Assembly: GCA_016794985.1 (NCBI GenBank) | Contig: JAEUIQ010000078.1 | Coordinates: 1 to 56,913 of the forward strand | Direction: 5' to 3' | Origin: Planctomycetaceae bacterium | GTDB taxonomy: Bacteria; Planctomycetota; Planctomycetia; Pirellulales; Pirellulaceae | DNA length: 56,913 nucleotides | In this document: in pieces, positions 26,841 to 36,582 of the stretch | How the letters are laid out: each line of letters starts with the position of its first letter | Numbering within the stretch: position 1 is the stretch's first letter | Program-made: the position numbers and the translations under genes | The notes under the pieces: model-generated | Databases searched by the model: none | What the model was told of the DNA's origin: nothing | What the model saw: the letters and a program-made list of their open reading frames with translations, nothing else

Positions 26841-27218
26841 CGCGCGACGCGGCACACGCTTGAAATAAAACACCCGCCAGCAACATGAGCTGCGCCGGAG
26901 AGGCTTGGCTCTTGGTTGATGACGGGGTCGGAACAGAGACAGGTATTGACTCCGGCTGAGATTCGTCGGCTTCCACCGGGTGAAATAGCAGTTCCTGGGG
27001 AGAACCAGACTGCACTTTCAACGCGGCCCGCGCCGACGCCGCTCATGCCAGTATCAAGGCTCAATTCTAACTGACGTTCGTTTTCGATCAAGTTTTTCGT
27101 CTGGAATTGATTGAATTTCTCAGGAACTTGCTTCACTTCTTGCTTGTCACAATAATTGCCTCGCTAATCGTGAATTCGTCCGCTAACTAGGCCTGTGGCC
27201 GATCCCAAGGAGTGTGCA
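26841..27218. other. Intergenic region, no confident gene
   Basis: About 380 bases between the ATP-grasp operon and the VIT-vWA gene. A minus-strand frame (about 27045-26812) gives a Pro/Ser-rich then hydrophobic 75-residue peptide, but it lacks a start and a ribosome site. AAGGAG at 27207-27212 is the ribosome site of the next gene. I see no clear terminator. Confidence 0.5.
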
Positions 27219-29588
27219 ATGAGACGCCCCAACTATTTTTTAGGACGATATTGGGTTCGTTACTGGATCGTCTTGATAGTGGGACTGGCGAGTTCTTTCG
27301 CCCATGGACAGGGCATGTTAATCGATGAAAGCGAAAGTGGCGGTCGATTTGTTTTGCCGCGTCCTCGCCCGATTCGACCAAATCCACCGACCACAAGTTA
27401 CGCGATCACCGAGTTTTCTGTGAATGCCGCGATCAACAACCAAGTTGCGGTGACGCAAGTTACCCAAGTCTTCAAAAACACGGGCTCAACCCAAATTGAA
27501 GCGCGGTTCATTTTCCCGTTGCCTTACGAAGGGGCGGTGGATCAAATGACCTTTCTCGTTGACGGCCAGGAATATTCAGCGAAATTGTTCCCCGCGGATG
27601 AAGCCCGTCGCATTTACCAAGATTATCTGCAACGCAACCAAGACCCCGCACTCTTGCAATGGGTCGGTACTGGGATGTTCCAAACGAGCGTGTTCCCGAT
27701 ACCAGTTGGAGCGTCCCGAACGGTCACGCTGCAATATTCGCAACTGTTGCGAAGGGATGGTGGTTTGACGGATTACCTGTTTCCGTTGGCGACGAGTCGC
27801 TATACGTCCTCCCCAATCGAGAAGCTTTCATTTCGAGTTTCTATTTCGGATCGTGAGGAGATAAAGAATGTTTATAGTCCGTCCCATCAAGTCGAGGTCA
27901 AACGAGACGACGCGCGAAATGTCACGTTGACGTCGATTCAATCCAATGTCGTTCCGGCAACTGACTTCCGAGTCGTCTATGATTCGGCGACAGGCCCGGT
28001 GGCCGCCAACTTGATGTCGGCGTGGCCCGAGAGTGAGGAACAAGGATATTTTGTGCTGCTGGCAAGTCCCTCGTTTGATCCGGGGACCGTGGCTCCCCAG
28101 CAAAAGATGGTATTGTTTGTCGTCGATCAGAGCGGCAGTATGAGCGGCGACAAGATCGCTCAGGCACGCGAAGCGGCCAAGTTCGTGATTCAAAATCTTC
28201 GACCTGACGACATGTTCAACATCATTTCGTATCACGGAAGTGTCAATGTCATGTCGCCGGAAATGTTGCGGTTCAGCGACGAGACTCGTTCGCAAGCACT
28301 CGGGTTTGTGAACGGAATCAATGCGGGAGGCATGACCAACATCGAGGAGGCCATGAAGAGTGCCTTAACACAGATGACGGATGCAACCGTGCCAAGTTAC
28401 GTTGTCTTCCTTTCCGACGGGATGCCCACCGTTGGCGAGAAGAACGAAATGAAGATTGCAGCCAATTGCCGACAATGGAATTCGGTTCGAGCGAGGATTA
28501 TTTCGTTTGGCGTCGGCTATGACGTCAATAGCCGATTGCTGGATCGGATTTCACGCGACAATCGGGGACAAACCGAGTATGTTCTTCCGAACGAGAACTT
28601 GGAAGCGTCGGTCGCTCGGTTGTATTCCAAGATTTCGGCACCCGTTATCACCAACATGTCAATCTCTTATGAGCTGGATGGACTGAAGGTTGAGGATGGA
28701 CCGGTAGTAAATCGGATTTATCCGCAAGAACACAGTGAGCTATACGCGGGAACTCAATTAGTGTTGGTTGGCCGGTATCGGCAAGGCGGGCCGACCAAGA
28801 TCAGAATCAAGGGCTCCCTAGGCGGGCAAACACAAGAATTCGTCTTCGATCTCGAGTTGGCCAAAAAGGGTGAATGTCAAAAGTACCCGTTTGTGAGCAA
28901 ACTCTGGGCGATGCGCCGGATTGGCGAATTGATTGATCAAATCGACTTGGATGGGAAACAAGAGGAATTGGTCAACGAGCTTGTACAATTGTCACTGAAA
29001 CACGGTATCGTCACTCCATACACGGCCTACTTGGCTGACGAGAATTCCGTACCGTTGGCCGATCTTGGCCGACAGTTGGCGCTTGCCGATCAAAGCTTGA
29101 GTCAGCTTTCCGTGGAAAGTGGCGCCGAAGGTTTTGATGGCCGCAGCTTCAAACAGTCCAACAAGTTGGCCGAAAATTTGCAGGGCCTCCAGCAACGAAA
29201 CGCGGCCCCCGCCATGGGTGGACGTTCTGGTCGAAGTGGTCAAGGCGCGGGGCTTCCCGGCAACCCCGGTGCAAGTCCCGGACAATTAGACCCGGCCGCG
29301 GCGGGCGGACTTATTGGTTCCGAACAGTCGTCTCGCGTTGCAAGTGGAATTCGCCAGGCCGGTTCACAAACTTTTTACAAACGAGGTCGACATCTGTTCG
29401 CGGAAAATGCAGTTGATGTAGATTTGGTGAAGAACCGTTCCCAGATCAAGGTTATCAAGCGGTTCTCTGATGAATGGCAGGCCTTGGTCTCAGAAAACAC
29501 CGACATCGAAAATCAGATTCTGGCCGAACAAGCTGAGGATGAAGATCTGGTCGTGCGTTTGCGAGGTGTGGTATACCAAATTGAATGA
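27219..29588 (+). CDS. Secreted VIT and vWA domain protein
   Basis: A 789-residue exported protein (ATG 27219, AAGGAG 6 bases upstream). The signal sequence (about 14-31, ending AHG) leads to a VIT domain (about 50-180; VTQVFKNTG, ARFIFPLP and GASRTVTLQY). A von Willebrand A domain follows with the intact MIDAS motif DQSGSMS (Asp303) and LSDGMPTVG. The C-terminal part is low in complexity, with Gly/Arg/Gln-rich linkers, and ends in a domain I do not recognise. The layout is that of inter-alpha-trypsin-inhibitor heavy chains, and bacterial versions are thought to mediate metal-dependent binding at the surface. It stands alone. Confidence 0.88.
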   Translation: MRRPNYFLGRYWVRYWIVLIVGLASSFAHGQGMLIDESESGGRFVLPRPRPIRPNPPTTSYAITEFSVNAAINNQVAVTQVTQVFKNTGSTQIEARFIFPLPYEGAVDQMTFLVDGQEYSAKLFPADEARRIYQDYLQRNQDPALLQWVGTGMFQTSVFPIPVGASRTVTLQYSQLLRRDGGLTDYLFPLATSRYTSSPIEKLSFRVSISDREEIKNVYSPSHQVEVKRDDARNVTLTSIQSNVVPATDFRVVYDSATGPVAANLMSAWPESEEQGYFVLLASPSFDPGTVAPQQKMVLFVVDQSGSMSGDKIAQAREAAKFVIQNLRPDDMFNIISYHGSVNVMSPEMLRFSDETRSQALGFVNGINAGGMTNIEEAMKSALTQMTDATVPSYVVFLSDGMPTVGEKNEMKIAANCRQWNSVRARIISFGVGYDVNSRLLDRISRDNRGQTEYVLPNENLEASVARLYSKISAPVITNMSISYELDGLKVEDGPVVNRIYPQEHSELYAGTQLVLVGRYRQGGPTKIRIKGSLGGQTQEFVFDLELAKKGECQKYPFVSKLWAMRRIGELIDQIDLDGKQEELVNELVQLSLKHGIVTPYTAYLADENSVPLADLGRQLALADQSLSQLSVESGAEGFDGRSFKQSNKLAENLQGLQQRNAAPAMGGRSGRSGQGAGLPGNPGASPGQLDPAAAGGLIGSEQSSRVASGIRQAGSQTFYKRGRHLFAENAVDVDLVKNRSQIKVIKRFSDEWQALVSENTDIENQILAEQAEDEDLVVRLRGVVYQIE

Positions 29589-30005
29589 TTTTCTAGCTAG
29601 CTGTTATCAACAATGCGCTCGAGGAACGACGTCAGTCGGCACTTCCTAGGAGTGGAACCCCGCGAAAAAGTCGTATTTTGCGGGCTCGCTCGCGGCCCGC
29701 ACAGTGTCTCGACTACTGATAGGAGCGTCTTGAGGTTTGCCACGGCTACCGCATTCAAGGCTGGCACTGGTTATTAGACTTCCGCGTCGACTTCAGCGAT
29801 CCGCATAATCGTTACATCTTACGATTATTCCCAATCGAACGCCTTTTTTGCCTCATTTCGCTGAAGTCCCGGTAAGGTTTAGTACTAGAATCGCGGAGGG
29901 GCTGGGGTATAATGGAATGGTCACTGCTCCCGATTCATGACGGGTCTGGGGTGGAACTACATTCATTGCAACCTGTCTCGCCGCAACAATCACGGGCAAG
30001 AAACT
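29589..30005. other. Intergenic region upstream of the exopolysaccharide block
   Basis: About 420 bases. A TATAAT hexamer at 29908-29913 lies about 90 bases before the kinase ATG and could be a -10 element, although no good -35 stands 17 bases upstream. The rest shows GC-rich runs and no open frame with protein-like sequence. Confidence 0.4.
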
Positions 30006-32522
30006 ATGGCCATGTCACAGCAGCAACTTCCTGAGTCATCGCAACCGTTCGACCCGCAGTCGAATAATCATCCGAATGGTTACGCTCCGAACTATCCGGT
30101 TGCTCGGCCGCTGGGGAACGGCCAACGTGGGCTTGCCCCGTTTGCACCTCCGGTCCCGTCGGTTGTCGGAAATGGGTCAGCGCCAAGCGGTCCGGGTGGC
30201 AATGCGGCAGCTCTCGACATTGTTGGACCAATCCTCCGCCGAAAGTTCTTGGTGGTTTTGATGGCGTTGGTCGGTGGTGGCATCAGTCTTTTGTTTTACT
30301 CCAGTCAAGAGATCACTTACGAGTCGTCGGCTCGTTTGATGGTTTCGACTCAGGCGCCTCCCGTTTTGGTCGATGGCAACACGATTCAGCAAAAAGTGGC
30401 CATTCCCAAGCATCAAAAACTAATCGTTAGTCAACTGGTTTTAGGTAACGCGATTGAGACGGCGAAACTAAGCAGTTTGAACATGTTCCAGGGCTCCGCT
30501 CCTGAGACACTGATTGGCGAGTTGCAGGAATCAGTTTTGCTCATCAAGCCTTCTCGCGAGAAGGAAGACGAGACGATGACGATTGCAGCACAAGGCAAGT
30601 ACGCTGATGAATTGCCAGTGCTTTTGAACGCCGTTATTCGAGCATACGAGAATGAGATCGCCAAAGACACTCAGCAATCAGGACGAGAAAACTTACAGTT
30701 GATTACTCGACTCCGCGAGCAGTTAGAAGAAGAAAAGCGGCAGGCGGAGAAAGAGTATCAGGAAATCCTGTCTCGATTGAATTTGCCGAATCTTGAACAT
30801 GGCGATAAGTTGGTTAGTCCGTTTATTGCAGAACTCGAACGATTGACCAAGGCAAAGAGCGAAGTGCTTTCCGAGTTGAGAGATTGTACGAGCCGAGTTG
30901 AGACGGCTACGAAGATCTTTGCTGCCCCAACGCCTGCGGACCTGAACTATCTTGTCGCTGAAGCTAAGAAGTTTTTGGGAATCACCATCGAGACCAAAGA
31001 CACGGTGATTGAAAGCCGATTGGCGACCCACAACTATTTGGGATCGAACATCGCCGTTCGCTTGTATGCATTGGAGAAAGAGCTTAGCGACCTGATTTTG
31101 CGGAGAGATACCACAGCACGGGCCTTGGCGGATGGGCACCCAACCATGGTGGCATTGCAACGTCAGATAGCAGCCACGGGTGCTTTGCTGGAACAAACGA
31201 AAGTTCAATTCGAGAAGACCAACGATCAGTTGACCATTGACGAAGAAGCCAATTCTGAATTGGACGCTCGTTTGGAAAGAACCAAGCAGCAATGGATCGA
31301 TGTCTACTATTCAGCCATTCGAGCTGCCGAAACCCAACTTCAAGCCAAGTTGGCTCTTCTGGAGGCGGATTTGGCGGATGTGGAAGAAAAGTCTCGGGCA
31401 GTTTCCAACGACTTTTTGCAGTTGAATGCTCTGAAGTCCCGAATTGCGGATAGTCAAAAGAATATCGATGGCGTGATTGCCAAGCTGTCCGAAATCGATG
31501 TCGTTTCGTCGAATTTTAGTGAGACCAAAGTTCGAGTGATCGACCGGCCGGGAATTGGAATTCGAGTGGCACCGAGTTTGTGGAAGTTTGCGGCAGTTGG
31601 AATTTTCTTGGGTGGATTGATGGGCGTTGGCTTGGCTGTCCTGATCGACCGTTCGGACATGACGTTTAGGAACCCCGGTGAAATTTTCGAACGACTGAAG
31701 GTTCCGGTGATTTGCAAGCTTCCCGCGGCTCGTGTTCCAAGAAAACAGCAATCCGGAAAGACCAACCCAGCGTTGCTATGCTTGCACAAACCGACCTCAA
31801 AAATGGCGGAAGCCGTCCGTGCGGCGAGAACTTCGCTGTTGTTCACCGCTCAGGCCGATGGGTCCAAGGTCTTCTTGTTCACATCTCCGTCACCGGGTGA
31901 CGGAAAGTCGACTGCAACCGGCAACTTAGCCGTATCCTTGGCTCAAGCTGGCAAAAAGGTTCTTTTGGTTGATGCCGACTTCCGCCGACCTCGCGTGCAT
32001 GTTTATTTCGGCGAGCCGATGGAGCCAGGTATCATGCAAGCAGTGGCGGGAACCGAGACCTTGGAGAACTGCATCAAGTCTTCCGAGCAAGAAGGTTTGT
32101 CGTTGCTGACCTGCGGTGGCCGACCCAAGAATCCGGGCGAGCTGGTGACTTCGGTCGAATTCGGCAAGATGATTTCTGAGTTGCGTGCGAAGTTTGACAT
32201 TATTTTGATCGACTCGCCACCGCTGCTACCGGTCGCTGATGCAGCAGTGATTTCGTCGCTGGTTGATGGCGTCTATCTGGTGATTCGTATTCGCAAGGGC
32301 ATTGTTGTGACTTCGGCCAAGTCCAAAGAAAAATTGGACATGGTCAGTGCCAATTTGCTGGGCGTTATCGTCAATGGGGTTGATGACAATCCTCACTACA
32401 ACGAATACGGCTCCTACGGTTATGGCTACGGCTATGGCTATGGGTATGGTTATGGCTACGGTAACGGAAGTTACTACGAGTCACGGAATTCTCGTTACCA
32501 AGAGAAGATTGGTACCAGCTAA
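30006..32522 (+). CDS. Polysaccharide chain-length protein with BY-kinase (Wzc-like)
   Basis: An 838-residue fused polysaccharide co-polymerase and tyrosine autokinase, starting at the ATG 30006. After a Pro/Asn/Gly-rich N-terminus there is a Wzz membrane helix, a long coiled-coil periplasmic region, a second membrane helix (about 520-540), then the cytoplasmic ATPase. Walker A SPGDGKST lies at 629-636, Walker A' is LVDADFRRPR, and Walker B is IILIDSPPL. The C-terminus (about 800-838) is a Tyr-Gly repeat tail, the presumed autophosphorylation cluster. It controls exopolysaccharide length and export. It is the first gene of a four-gene block and is followed after 64 bp by the CapD-like gene. 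Confidence 0.9.
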   Translation: MAMSQQQLPESSQPFDPQSNNHPNGYAPNYPVARPLGNGQRGLAPFAPPVPSVVGNGSAPSGPGGNAAALDIVGPILRRKFLVVLMALVGGGISLLFYSSQEITYESSARLMVSTQAPPVLVDGNTIQQKVAIPKHQKLIVSQLVLGNAIETAKLSSLNMFQGSAPETLIGELQESVLLIKPSREKEDETMTIAAQGKYADELPVLLNAVIRAYENEIAKDTQQSGRENLQLITRLREQLEEEKRQAEKEYQEILSRLNLPNLEHGDKLVSPFIAELERLTKAKSEVLSELRDCTSRVETATKIFAAPTPADLNYLVAEAKKFLGITIETKDTVIESRLATHNYLGSNIAVRLYALEKELSDLILRRDTTARALADGHPTMVALQRQIAATGALLEQTKVQFEKTNDQLTIDEEANSELDARLERTKQQWIDVYYSAIRAAETQLQAKLALLEADLADVEEKSRAVSNDFLQLNALKSRIADSQKNIDGVIAKLSEIDVVSSNFSETKVRVIDRPGIGIRVAPSLWKFAAVGIFLGGLMGVGLAVLIDRSDMTFRNPGEIFERLKVPVICKLPAARVPRKQQSGKTNPALLCLHKPTSKMAEAVRAARTSLLFTAQADGSKVFLFTSPSPGDGKSTATGNLAVSLAQAGKKVLLVDADFRRPRVHVYFGEPMEPGIMQAVAGTETLENCIKSSEQEGLSLLTCGGRPKNPGELVTSVEFGKMISELRAKFDIILIDSPPLLPVADAAVISSLVDGVYLVIRIRKGIVVTSAKSKEKLDMVSANLLGVIVNGVDDNPHYNEYGSYGYGYGYGYGYGYGYGNGSYYESRNSRYQEKIGTS
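32409..32468 (+). repeat. Tyr-Gly codon repeat encoding kinase tail
   Basis: About 60 bases of alternating TAT/TAC and GGT/GGC/GGG codons encode a run of YG dipeptides at the C-terminus of the BY-kinase. The synonymous codons vary, so the repeat is kept at protein level and is not a fresh slippage tract. Confidence 0.8.
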
Positions 32523-32586
32523 TTTGGTTTTAGACTCGCCTTTGCAGCTCCTGCAAAGCACTGCGACGCGTCCCTAGGCATTTTTC

Positions 32587-34551
32587 GTGAGTCTAACTGT
32601 GGATCAACGACCCGGTTTCGCCAATGCAAAGTTTCCGGATTGGCTGTTGTCGCTCCGGATTCCATTATTAGTGTTTGGCCACGCGGTGTTATTTGCCATC
32701 GCGTTTGTGTCGGCGTATGAATTGCGATTTGATCTTCAGATCCCGGCCGATCATGTGGCAAACTTGTGGCGAATGATGCCGTATGTCCTTGCGACTCAGA
32801 TTCTGACGTTTTGGGTTTTCAACACGTTCCACGGCTGGTGGAGGTACGTCACGTTTCGCGATTTGCTGTCGTTCGTGGCTCCCTTAACTGTGACGGGACT
32901 GTTGTTGTGGATCGGCGGGCAGTTTGTAAGCGTTGCCAAAATTCCGGGATCCATCATCGTTTTGCACATTGTCTTGAGCGGCTTACTAATCATGGCGGCT
33001 CGGTCCAGTTGGCGGATCTACAGCGAAGTGCTCGGTAAGGCAAAGGTCCCATTCAAGAAACAGCGCCCCGCCAAAAGTCGGGCGCTGATGATCAGCAACC
33101 ATCACGATACCCTGGTTCTCGCGAATCAGATCAACAGTCAGACCAACTCAGCAACTCAGATAGTGGGGATTTTGACTTCGAACAAATATCCACGAAAAGC
33201 CGTGCGAGCGGGTATTCCGATTTTGGGCAAACCAGACGATGCCCCAAAATTCAAGGACGAAATGAATGTTGATCAAGTTTGGTTAGTGGCCGGTTCGATA
33301 CCTGGCCCGCAGTTACTTACCCTCAAGACTTTGTATGATGAAGCTGGCTTGAAGACTTTGGTGATTCCGGCTGCGATCGACCGAAGTCCGTCCGGTAGCT
33401 TCATCCCAGTGCGAGAAATCGTCATTGACGACTTGCTCCAACGCGACAGTGTGAAACTCGATAATTCATTGATCAATCGCCAACTCGAAGGCCAGAGCAT
33501 TATGGTCACAGGAGCAGGCGGTAGCATCGGATCAGAGATTTGTCGTCAATTGATGAAGTTCAACCCAAAGCAACTCGTGTTGGTGGACCATCGCGAGAAC
33601 AGTGTCTTTCTGATTCACAATGAACTCTTGTCACTTCCCAACACGAACACAAGCTTGATCCCCGCCGTGGGAGACATTCTGGATCTTCCAAGAATGCAGA
33701 TGCTGTTTCGCGAGTACCAACCCGCGATTGTTTATCATGCGGCCGCCCATAAACATGTTGGTTTGATGGAAGAGAATCCGGGGCAAGCGGTTCAAAACAA
33801 TATCCAAGGAACCAAAAACATCGCCGATTTGGCTGATCGATTTGGCGTTTCTAAGTTTGTGTTGGTCTCAACCGACAAGGCGGTAAATCCAACTAGCGTC
33901 ATGGGCTGCACCAAGCAAATGGCCGAGCGCTATGTGTTGGCTTTGGGAATTCAATCGGCGACCAGATTTATCGCAGTTCGCTTTGGCAATGTTCTCGGAT
34001 CGGCAGGCAGCGTGGTGCCAATTTTCAAGGAGCAGATCTCGCGTGGCGGTCCGATAACCATAACCGATCCCGAGATGACTCGCTATTTCATGACGATTCC
34101 CGAAGCCTCGCAATTGGTCATCCAAGCGGGATGTATGGGAAATGGTGGCGAGATTTTCGTGTTGGACATGGGCGAACCGGTAAAGATCGTGGACTTGGCC
34201 AAAAAGATGATTCATTTGGCGGGGCTTCCGGAGTCGGCCATTCAAATTCGCTTCACTGGAGCGCGGGCGGGAGAAAAGCTGTTCGAAGAGCTGTATTTTG
34301 ATGAAGAGACCATGATCCCGACACCGCACGAAAAAGTCTTTGCTGCGAAGCACCGAACGTTGCAGTACGATCAAGTTAGTCGCTCCATCGAAATCTTAAT
34401 GAATTGCGTTCATGAGTCACCGACCGTGGTTCGGCGTATGTTGCAAGATGCGGTGCCTGAGTATCGACCGACAACCGGCCGGGTTCCGTCTCGTCAGGAA
34501 GTTTCAGTTGACAAGGATGATTCAGATTCGAACCTCGTTGTTTCTGGGTAA
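32587..34551 (+). CDS. CapD/WbpM-like membrane nucleotide-sugar dehydratase
   Basis: A 654-residue protein with four or five N-terminal membrane helices (to about residue 140), a middle CoA-binding-like domain and an extended SDR domain. The NAD motif GAGGSIGSE starts at Gly309. HKHVGLMEENP and STDKAVNPTSVMGCTK (Ser-Met-Lys in place of Ser-Tyr-Lys) mark the UDP-GlcNAc 4,6-dehydratase/epimerase group (WbpM, FlaA1, CapD). It makes deoxy- or keto-sugar precursors for capsule or exopolysaccharide. The GTG at 32587 is used as start, with no obvious ribosome site. It ends 12 bp before the first TPR gene. Confidence 0.9.
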   Translation: MSLTVDQRPGFANAKFPDWLLSLRIPLLVFGHAVLFAIAFVSAYELRFDLQIPADHVANLWRMMPYVLATQILTFWVFNTFHGWWRYVTFRDLLSFVAPLTVTGLLLWIGGQFVSVAKIPGSIIVLHIVLSGLLIMAARSSWRIYSEVLGKAKVPFKKQRPAKSRALMISNHHDTLVLANQINSQTNSATQIVGILTSNKYPRKAVRAGIPILGKPDDAPKFKDEMNVDQVWLVAGSIPGPQLLTLKTLYDEAGLKTLVIPAAIDRSPSGSFIPVREIVIDDLLQRDSVKLDNSLINRQLEGQSIMVTGAGGSIGSEICRQLMKFNPKQLVLVDHRENSVFLIHNELLSLPNTNTSLIPAVGDILDLPRMQMLFREYQPAIVYHAAAHKHVGLMEENPGQAVQNNIQGTKNIADLADRFGVSKFVLVSTDKAVNPTSVMGCTKQMAERYVLALGIQSATRFIAVRFGNVLGSAGSVVPIFKEQISRGGPITITDPEMTRYFMTIPEASQLVIQAGCMGNGGEIFVLDMGEPVKIVDLAKKMIHLAGLPESAIQIRFTGARAGEKLFEELYFDEETMIPTPHEKVFAAKHRTLQYDQVSRSIEILMNCVHESPTVVRRMLQDAVPEYRPTTGRVPSRQEVSVDKDDSDSNLVVSG

Positions 34552-34563
34552 TGGATCGCCGCA

Positions 34564-36582
34564 ATGAACCCTGAAAGCTTCTTGGCTCGATTGATCTCTT
34601 GGGTTCTATGGCCTTTTTACTATTTCTTGGACCAATTAGAACGGCTAGGGCGACCGCGTGAACGAGCGGTTGATGAACGCGACGTTGAGGCCGAAGAGCG
34701 TCGCTTGAACCGAAGATTGTCGAGTCAGTCGACTTCGTTGTTCGGACGCTTGATGTGGTGGTTGTTTCTTCCGTTCTATCTGTTGCTGGATGGATTGGAT
34801 CGACTTGGGCAATGGGGCCGATCTCGCGAAAATGCTGTTGATGAGCGGGAGATCGATGCTGAAGAGAAGAGACTTCATCGACGACTTTCTCGAGGGTCGC
34901 TCGGCGAGTCCTTCTTAGGAAGGTGGCTCGGTTGGGTGCTTTGGCCGTTTTTTTGGATGGTCGATTGGCTCGATCGATTGGGACAGCGGCAAGAAAGATC
35001 CTTTGACGAACGGCAAATTGACGCCGAAGAGCGTCGTATTGAGAAAAAATTGTCTCGAGAGCTTAGGACCACGACTCAGCGTCAAGCGCTTGAGCAAACC
35101 TGGATCAGTCGCATTGGAAGTGTGGCCCAAGCACCGGTTGTAGGAAGTGTCGATTTCTTGTGGCAGTTCCTCTCGAGCCGTCGCTTGAGTTTATGGCTGT
35201 GGAGTATTCCAATCTTGCTAAGTGTCGGGCTATTGGCCGTCGTTTTCTATTTTGCTCAGTTCGGTGAAGATCCTCGAGTTGTAGCTCGGTACGAGGCGGC
35301 ATTGAGTCAAGCAATCAAGGCAAATGACTCGGACAAGATCAAGCTTTATCGTTTGAAGTTGGCTCAATTGGGCTCTTCAACTCTACGCGGCGAATATCAA
35401 ACCGCTCTGGCTTTGGCCGATCGTGGGGAATTGGTCCAAGCCTATGAAATCATGAAAAAGCTCACTCCCGTTGGGCAGCCTGGCTTCGAGGGCGCGCATT
35501 TTTGGATCGCGCAAAACCTGATCGAGGGTCGCTTGGGCGTTCGGGAACCTGAAAGCCTAACCCTGGCGTTAGAGCATCTGGAACGATTGCGAACGCGCGC
35601 TGGAGATTCTCCGGAGATTCGCCTCCTGGAGGGCCTTGGTTATGCGCGATTGGGGCAAACCGGGGCGGCGGTAAATGCGCTGTCACCCATCGCCAACTCG
35701 AATGTTATCGCCTCATTTCTGTTGATGGAAATTTATTCTGCTGAAGGCAAACAGGCGGAAGCCCGTATCCAAGCGCAAAATGTCCATCGGAAGCTAACTC
35801 AAGCGGAAAACCAGGGCGAGAAGCTGAATGAAGACCAAAGAAAGTGGCTGACCGTCGCCACGCGCGTCATCGGTGATGCCAAGTTGGCTGCGGATGCGGT
35901 GGAGCAATGGTATCGTGCCAATCCGAACAGCGTCGAGGCACGCGTCAATCGCACCCGAATTCTGTTGCAACAAGTAAGTACGTGGAGTCGGAACCCCAAG
36001 TCGGCTGATTTGGACAAGATGCACCAAAACCTGACCCAAGCTGCCGCGACCGTTCCGATAGAACAAGCCGGTATGTTGTCGGCGATTGCCAACTCCATTG
36101 GCACATTGCGAAAGCAGAACAATGTCATCGAATCCTTGTACCAAAAATTGTTGAGCGACCCGAACCTGTCAGGAATCTTTGTTGAGTCGTTCGGTACGTT
36201 GGCGGCGGTAGATCAGGACTGGGCGAAAGCGGACGAACTTCTGGGTCGAGCTGCGGCCGCGAGTCCGGAATGGGGGAATGCTTGGAATAATTGGGCTTAT
36301 GTGATCAGTGCCGCTTTTCCAAATCGTCTAGACGAAGCCTTGCGTTATGCGGACAAAGCGGTAACGCTCCAACCCGATAATCCGGACTATCGGGAGACTC
36401 GCGGGATGATCTACTACAAGCTGCGCAGTTACGAACAAGCCATCGCCGATCTTGAAATCGCGGCGAATGGAATTAACGAACTGGCATCGGTTCATGCCGC
36501 GTTGGCCGATTCGCACCGACGACTGGGTAATAACTCGGTGGCCGATGTTTACGAGCGGCAACTTCTCAGGCGCCGAAATTAA
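34564..36582 (+). CDS. Membrane TPR protein with triplicated N-terminal unit
   Basis: A 672-residue protein. Its first 165 residues are three diverged copies of a unit of about 50 residues (6-53, 59-109, 117-164). Each copy is a hydrophobic/aromatic stretch (WVLWPFYYFLDQLERLG), a basic linker and a helix DER.(I/V).AEERR. A transmembrane helix follows (about 212-236), then TPR repeats to the end (final ones near DALRYADKAVTLQPDNPDYRETRG). The C-terminal half parallels the following gene closely. Function unknown; its place after the kinase and CapD-like genes suggests a scaffold in exopolysaccharide assembly. Confidence 0.82.
   Translation: MNPESFLARLISWVLWPFYYFLDQLERLGRPRERAVDERDVEAEERRLNRRLSSQSTSLFGRLMWWLFLPFYLLLDGLDRLGQWGRSRENAVDEREIDAEEKRLHRRLSRGSLGESFLGRWLGWVLWPFFWMVDWLDRLGQRQERSFDERQIDAEERRIEKKLSRELRTTTQRQALEQTWISRIGSVAQAPVVGSVDFLWQFLSSRRLSLWLWSIPILLSVGLLAVVFYFAQFGEDPRVVARYEAALSQAIKANDSDKIKLYRLKLAQLGSSTLRGEYQTALALADRGELVQAYEIMKKLTPVGQPGFEGAHFWIAQNLIEGRLGVREPESLTLALEHLERLRTRAGDSPEIRLLEGLGYARLGQTGAAVNALSPIANSNVIASFLLMEIYSAEGKQAEARIQAQNVHRKLTQAENQGEKLNEDQRKWLTVATRVIGDAKLAADAVEQWYRANPNSVEARVNRTRILLQQVSTWSRNPKSADLDKMHQNLTQAAATVPIEQAGMLSAIANSIGTLRKQNNVIESLYQKLLSDPNLSGIFVESFGTLAAVDQDWAKADELLGRAAAASPEWGNAWNNWAYVISAAFPNRLDEALRYADKAVTLQPDNPDYRETRGMIYYKLRSYEQAIADLEIAANGINELASVHAALADSHRRLGNNSVADVYERQLLRRRN

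Noticed and set aside
26812..27045. Minus-strand frame giving a Pro/Ser-rich peptide with a hydrophobic end, somewhat like a sorting tail
   Set aside because: No start codon with a ribosome site, an in-frame stop just upstream, and no protein body before the tail.
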